DNA of 64,000 nt from Tomocerus qinae (taxonomy: Eukaryota > Arthropoda > Collembola > Entomobryomorpha > Tomoceridae). Positions within the stretch are counted from its first letter, which is position 1. Each line of letters opens with the position of its first letter. The stretch lies in NCBI GenBank assembly GCA_020055645.1, contig CM034546.1, positions 61,504,001 through 61,568,000 of the forward strand, given 5' to 3'. A program made the position numbers and the translations under genes. A model generated the notes under the pieces. The model did no database searches, had not been told where the DNA came from, and saw only the letters and a list, made by a program, of their open reading frames with translations. Shown piece by piece: positions 55,923 to 64,000 of this stretch.

Positions 55923-58566
55923 ATGTTTCTTAGATTAAATATTCCACTTTATAACCTTATTAGCCTCATGGTAGCAATGATTATTATTCCCGATGTTATT
56001 TTAAGTAGTCCAACAAAATTAGAACAAATAGTAAATGTTGATCATGATTGTTACATAAATATAATTGTTACAGTCAAGCCTCAACTACACAATATTTAGA
56101 AGAACTCAGAAACATCAAAGTTCCATTCGCAGTGACAAGATTTGATTTACTGGAACAAAAGTTTTCGGAGAGATATGAGGCATGTACAATGATTTTTGGT
56201 GTCTGCAATGTTGAAATAATGAAAAAGAAAGTATTTGCTCCTCCATATGTATTCTCTCGGTTTAACTGTCTGTCAAATATTTTCATCAATTGGGATGCCG
56301 AAGATGATTTGCAGATATTTTTCGCAGTGTACGTATCCAGAAATCTTGTGACGCCTTTTGCAATTCCTGGGGATAACTCTATACTTTATCCAGAGAATAG
56401 TGTATATAACTTGGAAGACTATTCCCGGGTACATATCTTATTAAACCTAAATGATTTTCAAGGGAAATTTTCTGTTGTATTGAAAATTGAAAATGTGATT
56501 GATAATAATATGTTTTTTTGGTATAAACTAACTTCTATAAGTTTTCATTCTATAAATGATTTGGAATTGAAGAGATTTTATTTACATTCAGTGGAAAGTG
56601 ACAATTGCTGTTATTTAATTCGGTACTTGTATAGAAGTTCGGAGTTTTATAGAGTGGAATTATATTCTTCCAATGCTAATTATATTGAAAGTTTTAAAAA
56701 CAAAATTGATTCCACACAGTCCTTCGCCGCAAGTGTAAAAGGGCAACTAAACATAAGAAACATGTACATGCCACAGATAGTTGTAACAACAGAAATTAGG
56801 TTTCCCGATGATACTTTCCGATATCATGAAACATTGTGTTCACTGTCTATGTCGAGGGTTAAATCAATGTCCAAACAATCAATTCAATTAATGTTAGGTT
56901 CGCTTTTGTTAAACAATATGCCTAATGCTACTTTGACAGGTAAAAGTAATTGTGATGACAAACCGTCAATAACTTTAACCCTCAATGACTATCAATCTGA
57001 CATTGAATTTCAAAAAAGTCGGTTAAATACTAAGCAATATTTTGCTGGCTTTGATTTATATGCAATTTTTTCATTTGATAAATCCCCGTTATATTTTCCA
57101 ACATCAGAAGAAGGTTATAATTTTATTTCGTGCAGCATTATAAATCAAGACAAAGAAAATTTCAGTGCATTGACACGTCCTTTTGATTTAGGAGCTTGGA
57201 TTTGTCTATTTATAACGACACTCGTGGTGATTTGTTTTGTATTAATTGTTCTCTATTTGAAAGGAGATTTGTATTCAATATTTCCGTTAATTGTTTATGC
57301 TTACTTGTTAGAAGTGAGTTATTCCCTTCCTAGAAAGTACGAAAAGTTGACTTGGCTAAAAATTGTGATTGGACCACTTTTGTTAATGTTCATCGTTATA
57401 ACCAACGGCTACAAGGGAATTGTTATCACAGATATAATTAGTGAGCCACCTGTACTGAAAATAGAATCTATATTTGATCTAATTGATAATAAGCATATTG
57501 TTTCTACCGGTCTTACAATTCGTCATTTTAAAAATGGTACAATACCTGAAGATTCAAAATGTATGTTTTATTCGTATTCAAATCCTTATAACAAATGTGG
57601 GAAACCGACTGCAGATGGAAGATTTTATGACTATGACGAGAATGTGATAAAAAAGTTAGCAAGAGTTTACAGTGATAAATACAATGTGAGCTACGATTTT
57701 TTACAGGTGATGCTGTTTGCTGGTGATTTGGAGTATAACTTATACCATGCAGTGACCTCAGGAGGTTTCAGCAATACATCCAGACAGTTGTCAAAATTGA
57801 CAAAACTAAACGACACTATTTTTCACAGACACGTAATACACCCTAACTTTCCCAACGTCACTGCACAGCAATTTATTTCTCAGTGCAACAATTCAATCTA
57901 CATTGACAAAGAGAAGAATCTACACTGGTTTGTCGACGATTCGTACTGGAATCCGCTGAAACAGTACCCCAACCACGTCGACAACTCTATTTTGGGGAAC
58001 CCGAGAATGCTGTACTTAGAATAAATAAGGGAATGCGCTTGGAGATTTATTCATTCCAGTTAGGAAAATCATATTTTAAAAGTAGGCTACTCCACATCGA
58101 CCAAAGTGGAATTTATCATAAATGGGAATCATATTTCCAAAGGGCCGAGAAAAAGAATTTTAGACAATGTCGATTTTGTCTTCATAATGACGATTTGCAT
58201 CCTTTGACCTTTGAGAATTCTAACATAATAGTCGTCTTTTATGTTTTTCTGGGAGGTGTAATTGTCTTCTGTTTTGAATTTTTACTGGAACACAAGTTAG
58301 CACTAAAAAGTGCATACTTAGTAATACGTAAAACTTTATCATATTTGTGCATCCAAACATTTAACCAGTTCAAAAGGATTAGAATGCTGCTGAATCGTCC
58401 CCTTTTTGTCCGACGTGCAAGACCACAGCCATGTAATAGAATCCAATATAAAGTGAATGGAACTAGAAGAATTCATCAAACTACGTCAACCAGTAATCGT
58501 AATTGTCACTGGAATTTTCGTAGACTATATGTTACCTTCAAAACTAAATTCTGTAACAATAATTGA
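55923..58566 (+). pseudogene. Ionotropic-receptor-like gene IR-A, intronless, two frame breaks
   Basis: Divergent ionotropic glutamate-receptor-like chemoreceptor. A signal peptide follows the ATG at 55923 (MFLRLNIPLYNLISL). The frame changes near 56060-56100 into a 658-codon stretch (56048-58024). By residue of that stretch, the first membrane span is about 383-404, the pore loop about 410-426 and the second span about 436-460 (with ITNGYKGIVITD after it), followed by a long ligand-binding S2 region. A second frame change near 58020 leads to 58033-58566, which supplies the third span (IIVVFYVFLGGVIVFCFEFLL) and the cytoplasmic tail. The three pieces in order make one receptor of about 880 residues with no introns. 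Two single-frame changes in an otherwise clean gene mean either a young pseudogene or assembly indels. Predicted to act as a ligand-gated channel subunit in sensory membranes if functional. Confidence 0.8.
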
Positions 58567-58569
58567 AGG

Positions 58570-59870
58570 ACAAAACCAGAAATATTCTACACATGGTTGA
58601 CATTACTGCCAAACTATTTTCCGTTCGCTTAAAAGTGGACAGAAAGAACTTGTCGAGATCATAAATTTCAGACGGAGAATATTACGTATTAATTGACATT
58701 ACTACTAAAGTATGTATCACTGGGTGCTATTTTTTGGTATGTATGATGGCATTAATATGCAGCCAAACAATTTTATTTTTTCAATCCATAAGGCCAAAGT
58801 GCTTCTCAATATAAACGGTAATGTTGAAGTATATCCTTCCTTCCCAATTGAAATTTGAAAAACATTATTTATTAGAAAACCTGGAAGTTGGTAAACAACC
58901 AACTATTATATAATAAATTTCAAATCTGGGACCTGGAGTTTTCGGATGCAAATTAAATTGTATCTGTTTTTCAATAAAGTGTGAAATTTGACTCATTCAT
59001 TGCGTTATTGATGGTTTAATGGTGTTGCACCATTTTTATATTTTTAATAAACACAAGATTCCGACGTTTCAGTAAAGTCGTTCAATAAAGTTGATCCCTG
59101 AAGTTTCACAACTATCCCAAATAAAGTATTACCCAAACTTGGTGATCCTTTCTGTTATTACTCAGTGACATAAATTGTCAAATGTCTACAATCAATGCAA
59201 CAGATAATTATTGATCATTATCATTATCAATACATTTACTCACAATTGACTAATTAATTCTAACCATTTAATTTATATTATATGGAATTGAAATGGTAGT
59301 TTACTTTCTGTTTTATCTTTGATATCTTCTTGGAGTAGATCAAAATATTTATTTATCGGCTTAATTCTCCTTATATTAATGCTATACATTATATATAATA
59401 TTTTGTATTATATCATGCATCAAAGAATGTAGATGGTTGGCATGGTCCGCTACCAGGTATATCTGTAGGAAGAGGCAAACATTGTCCAAAATCGGAGTGA
59501 GAAAATGACCGTAAAGAGGTTTCCATTTACTTTTTAATAAACAAACTCAAATCGCGGCTGGTTTTGGCTGGTTCATGGAAAAGGAAATACAAGTCGCTCT
59601 TTTGATGGCCTTTTATTCCTTTTCAGATCTCCATTGTTAATATTCTTACTTTTGCATCACTGGTCCTTATATTGTATTCAGTAGAAATGCCTAAATTGTT
59701 CTCTCTTCCATTGGCTAGTTCAAACACTTGTGAATGAGAGCTATTCTTGTCAATATTAATACTTCAATTATAGCAACTCATGGGCATAAATTGTAGAATT
59801 AAACGTCCATTTTCATTGACCATTAGGAAAAAAAGTATTTATTAACATCGTTAATTATAATCTTTCGCTT
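58570..59870. other. Region between the convergent IR genes
   Basis: No gene seen. Bases 58795-58905 match 8100-8200. Bases 59610-59800 match the 3' flanks of the duplication units (for example 51660-51760), which fits a shared origin of the IR locus and the array. Confidence 0.5.
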
Positions 59871-59876
59871 AAAATG

Positions 59877-62800
59877 TCATTTAAAGTACTTGGAAATGCA
59901 AAAATTAAGTAGCCTAATTACAAAATCCACAATAAATATGATAGTGGCTAACGCTATTCCAAAACATAAGATAAAATACGCCGATTGGAAATCTTGAAAC
60001 ATTAATTGCCTAGAACCTTTTTTAGTTGTATCACAAAGTGCGCTTGTTTCAGTGTAAGCAGCTTTTAAATATCGGAAGTTGAGACCTCGGTCAATCAATT
60101 TAATTGTGCTGAATATAAATGTACTATTAATTAGAATTTAAATTATTTTAATTGAAAATCACATAGGAATTTATCAACCGTTAATTATTTACCCGTAATT
60201 GAAAAATTTTTGATATACAGATCCTTTTTTGACAAACATCGCGTCCTTATAGCGTACATTTCCCACTGGAACTGTAGAAACTTGACATATTTCAGCATCT
60301 GAGTAATTTAGCTTATATCCGACTGAGAAAAAAGTTGCCAAGGAAGATGCAAAAGCATATGGAATTGGATCTTTGGTTTCAGAACTTATTTTGTTGTCAA
60401 TGATATTTCTAATGGATGTATCTTCATCTATATAGTGCTGTTTGGATTGAGCTATTAACCTGGAGGCCATTTGCTGGTCCTACAAATCAAATTATAACTT
60501 GTTACTAACTGTCTTTAGGCAGTAATAGCTCTTTGACTTAGTACATGAATTTACTTCAACAACTGACGCTAAGAGCGGAAGCGAAGGCCGACTTAAGATT
60601 ATGTAGTTGTACTTCAACAGCCCTTCAAAATTTTTAATTGGTTGATGTACTACTGACAGCGATGAAATGATTTTCGAACAGTATAATACATACAAAAATA
60701 CGCCAATCAATAAAAATGCCATGATCATCGTTGTATCCGAAGTAGCATCCATTTTTGGTTTTCCATTAGTTTGCCAGCCTTTATTAAAACAATATTTTAG
60801 TTAAATTGCTTTAAAATAAATAAATATTTATGCAAATATACAGCAGTAGTTTAATTTTAATGGATTACCTTGTTGACATATAATCCCAAGTGTAGCTATA
60901 AATAAATCGCTCTTTTCAACTCTATCTTCATCAGCCAATATTTTAAAATTTACCTTCAATCGATTAATTGCTAACACAAATACTATAGTAAAAATCCAAA
61001 CCATTACTATTGTAATCCAAACATTGCCACAAAATGCAGAAAATAAAATGTCAAAGCTTTTCCGGGCCGATGGTTGGCGAAATGCGGCATAATATCTAGC
61101 AATGTAAAAATAATTAAGCAAATTACGAGTGTACGATAATTAATTAATAGATAATTACAGTATTAGAATTATGTAAGCATAGAATATTTACCTAAAGTAA
61201 GAAACGGGTTGCATAAAGGACAAAAAGGTTGCTCTATAAAATGCCATAGTAGATTGAGCAACAGATAAGTCTGCTTCTCCTGATATCACTTGATTTGCAA
61301 TTCCAGTAAGCGTGCCATTTGCAGTTTGGGTGATCCAACCTTTTCCATTAATCGTTATTATCCTAAAAAAGCATCGAAAAATATTCCACTGAGCAGATAC
61401 CCTCAATGAGGTAGGAAAAGAATGGTATATAATTTCATTTTTGTATTATTGCACATAATAATATTACCACTACTACGCAATATTGTTAGATTATGAATAA
61501 TGTCCTTGGTGCAAAATTACTTAGGTTTATGAAGAGTTCATGGTATTGATAAAAGAGGCACAACTAATTGATTACCCTTAAAAAGTCCAAATATACACTA
61601 ATGAAGGAAACTTAATCAATGTTACTTGTCATTGATTGGAACAAAAGATTGTTAAATATAAAAGGTTGAAAATGTGTACTACCTTGACAAAATTCTACAG
61701 ATACAGTAACATGATGCGTGACCAATAGAAATAAATTGACACCTCACTCATGCCTCATTCATAACTCAGTTTGGTATTACAAACAAGTTTCGTTATAATG
61801 AATTGAATTTAAGAGGGCCACAAGAGATAGTAACAAAATAAAAAGTTGCGACTTATTCAAATACAAATAGGACACTTTGCCATTGTCAATCTTGCACATC
61901 GAGGTTCTTACGTAAAATTGAGAAGATCTTTCAAATCGCTTAAGACACGGAATGCTGAGCCTCCTACCATTCGAATGGTATCCTTGCCAAAATCTTCCAC
62001 GTCCAATTCGCTACGAAAATCTGGATCAAACTGCATTTTCATAACTTATAATGACAACCTCCACAAGACTGAAAATAATGAATTTTATGCAAAAAATTTT
62101 CTAGTTTTAAACCTGTACGACAACTTTGACTTGGCTGCCTTTGAAATTGCTCCGGCGTAAAAGAATATTGGAGTGGCCAAGTTTATTCACAGCGTTCCAT
62201 ACAGCAATACCTCCAATCGTGTAATATTCAATAACTTGATTTGACATTTTCCCCTCAGGCTGTACAAAATCGAAGAAAATTTTTGTGCATGCGTCAAATT
62301 GAAGAAAATTTAATTTTTCCATTAATTGCTCAAGATGCAAAATGGTGAGCGAATGCACAATAAATAAGAATTGATAAATTGATTTATGACTTGTTACAGA
62401 CAGAAGTTTATGCCCCTGAATCATTGAATTAAAATACAATTAATTTTACTTATTTTATATTAAGTTATTTGGTTTATTTAGATTTTAATTATCATTCACA
62501 TATAGATAAGTTAGAGATTAATTATTTTACCAAATAAATGTATATTTCTAGCTCTGTTATGTTTTCCACTTTCGTTACGAAGGTTTTCAAAGCTATGTCG
62601 TTGTCAAGATTATAATAAACATTTCTGTCGTTGCTTAGATAAAAATGTCTGCATTCACACAATGCACACAATAAACCAGATGCACATTCACGGATTAAGT
62701 GAGAATCTGTAAAGTTAATGGTTTAAACCCTGAATTATTATTACGTTAAAATTACCCATAATTTTTTAAAAACAGGAATTTGTATTTAAATATACCATAG

Positions 62801-62961
62801 TGATCAGAAAAAAAGTTTTCATCAATGCAGAAAATTAAGTCTTCGTTCGTGTTTGTAGATTTGAGAAATGAAATGTTGAATTTACTGGTTATATTACGAT
62901 CGTTGCTCAAAATTAATTTATTTTCCAAAATCGAGAGAAATATGAACAAGTGTGCTATCAT
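59877..62961 (-). CDS. Ionotropic-receptor-like gene IR-B, multi-exon
   Basis: Exons on the minus strand, with GT/AG ends and mutually consistent phases: 62706-62531, 62415-62119, 62030-61912, 61362-61192, 61095-60869, 60778-60555, 60479-60193 and 60108-59877 (stop). Ligand-binding S1 includes SNFKGSQVKVV, GGSAFRVLSDLKDLLNFT and NGTLTGIANQVISGEADLS. The first membrane span is in VWITIVMVWIFTIVFVLAI. The pore region reads GIICQQGWQTNGKPKMDA. The second span is MIMAFLLIGVFLYVLY followed by CSKIISSLS. S2 lies in the next exons, and the third span is FILCFGIALATIIFIVDFV near the end. A first exon is proposed at 62961-62756 (MIAHLFIFLSILEN, signal-peptide-like), but its donor phase does not fit the next exon by one base, so that junction is uncertain. 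It belongs to a different IR lineage from intronless IR-A, and the two genes are convergent. Confidence 0.85.
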
Positions 62962-63034
62962 TGCAATGGAAAGGGCAACGGTGAAATAAATTTTGACAGT
63001 GGCTGAGGAGATGTAAACTAAGTTTAGCAAACAT

Positions 63035-63300
63035 GCAAAGTAATTATTTGACTTAAATTAGTTTATTGTGTACATTTTGGTACTTTATGTACAACCAAAA
63101 TCGTTTTCCTTTTCTGAATATTGATTGAACAAGAAAGAAAGCTGATGACTACAACAAATGATTTTGGTTATATAAAGTTGCGAATAACTTTTAATGAATG
63201 CACTTCACAGAGCATTGTGGCATTGTGAATTCTGCTTGTCAATTGAATCCATTAAAGGAAGTATGATTAACTTCACCTCATCTACATTTAGCTGTAAGTG
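63035..63300. other. Upstream region of IR-B
   Basis: AT-rich sequence upstream of the first proposed IR-B exon. A promoter is expected here but no motif is convincing. Confidence 0.3.
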
Positions 63301-63303
63301 TCG

Positions 63304-63699
63304 CAGTTAAAGATGACATGTCCGGAGTGATGTATACATAAACTAGTCAAAAGTGACATCCAAAACTTTGAAATGTATTTAAAATTGTCAAAAATTATTC
63401 AATATGCTAAAGTGAGATATTATCTGATGTATTTTAAGGCAAAAAATTTAATTAATCAAATATTAATCTACTAAACCATTAATTTAAAAAACTAAAAATT
63501 GAACATTAGTGTCTAAAACTGTTTTTTAAGGAATATATTTTTCCAAAATTTATTACTACGAAATCTGTCAGAAAAATGTACTGTTATGAAATATTTGTTT
63601 ATAATAAAAATATATGGGTCTTAAATACATTTAAAAGTTTTGAATGTCACAGTTGACTGGTTTGTGTACCCATCACTCCCGACATGTCATATTTAACTG
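63304..63699. mobile_element. 396-bp transposon with inverted ends of about 80 bp
   Basis: The left end CAGTTAAAGATGACATGTC and the complement of the right end (CAGTTAAATATGACATGTC) match over about 80 bp with few changes. The target duplication is unclear. There is no coding capacity. Confidence 0.8.
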
Positions 63700-64000
63700 T
63701 AACATATATGCAACTTTTGCAGGTGGACATTGCTCCGGAAAGCTTTATACAGATAATTAACAAAGTGAGAATCAATAACAGATTATTCGACCCTTAAAGT
63801 ATTTTATTTTACGAGGGCTTCACAATCACAATATGAAATGATATAGATTTTATCATGCGTGAAAAGGTATTGTAACAAATAATTTTGAGAAAATATTTCG
63901 TTTAGTGTGTATCGGAAAACTTTAGAGATTGTTCATTTCCACAACTCTCTTTTTACGCCATTGTACATGACATTCATGACAACTGACAACTACTCATGTC
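63700..64000. other. Right edge of window, no feature seen
   Basis: AT-rich sequence with no gene or repeat that I can support. Confidence 0.35.

Overview
This is an AT-rich animal nuclear window, most likely arthropod. The genes have spliceosomal introns. Near the right end there are two ionotropic-receptor (IR) chemoreceptor-type genes, and a ZAD-like zinc-finger fragment lies mid-window; both families are typical of arthropods. I cannot name the species. Most intergenic DNA is transposon-derived.

Layout. About 85% of the window is a direct tandem array of four large segmental-duplication units, roughly 1-9500, 15936-24560, 33300-44180 and 44900-52440. Each carries one copy of the same multi-exon gene on the + strand, with start codons at 3173, 18744, 37550 and 48511. 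I do not recognise the encoded family. It is about 494-562 residues long and consists of Ser/Thr-rich, probably disordered segments, a basic Arg/Lys-rich middle, a short helical stretch and, in copies 1 and 4 only, a very acidic C-terminal tail with hydrophobic residues. The exon pattern is two 5' exons, with the ATG at the extreme 3' end of exon 2, followed by four coding exons. Copies 1, 2 and 4 are open. Copy 3 is a pseudogene: it has lost exon 1 and the promoter region, and it has a stop and a frameshift in exon 4. Relationships are mosaic: 5' flanks group copies 1+2 and 3+4, whereas terminal exons and 3' flanks group 1+4 and 2+3. Shared transposon insertions support both groupings, which points to gene conversion or unequal exchange.

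The standout element lies between units 2 and 3. A 6.5-kb Ty1/Copia LTR retrotransposon (25784-32282, minus strand) has identical 441-bp LTRs, a CAGGA target duplication, a tRNA-type primer site, gag and PR-IN-RT-RNaseH pol. Downstream of RNaseH it carries an envelope-like glycoprotein gene: signal peptide, furin-type RSKR site, hydrophobic fusion-peptide-like stretch, long heptad region, C-terminal membrane anchor and short basic tail. An animal Copia element with a class I-like envelope is unusual. Gag, pol and env are all broken by frame changes although the LTRs are identical. The element sits in a decayed RecQ-type helicase fragment.

The right end (52-64 kb) holds an IR relative on + (55923-58566, apparently broken by two frameshifts), a convergent multi-exon IR gene on - (59877-62961) whose splice phases fit over eight exons, and a decayed copy of that gene's last exon at the 3' end of duplication unit 4. 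That copy links the two halves of the window. Several short non-autonomous DNA transposons have clear terminal inverted repeats, four of them with exact 8-bp target duplications. Foldback elements, an inverted satellite block and a 22-bp minisatellite at unit boundaries are also present.
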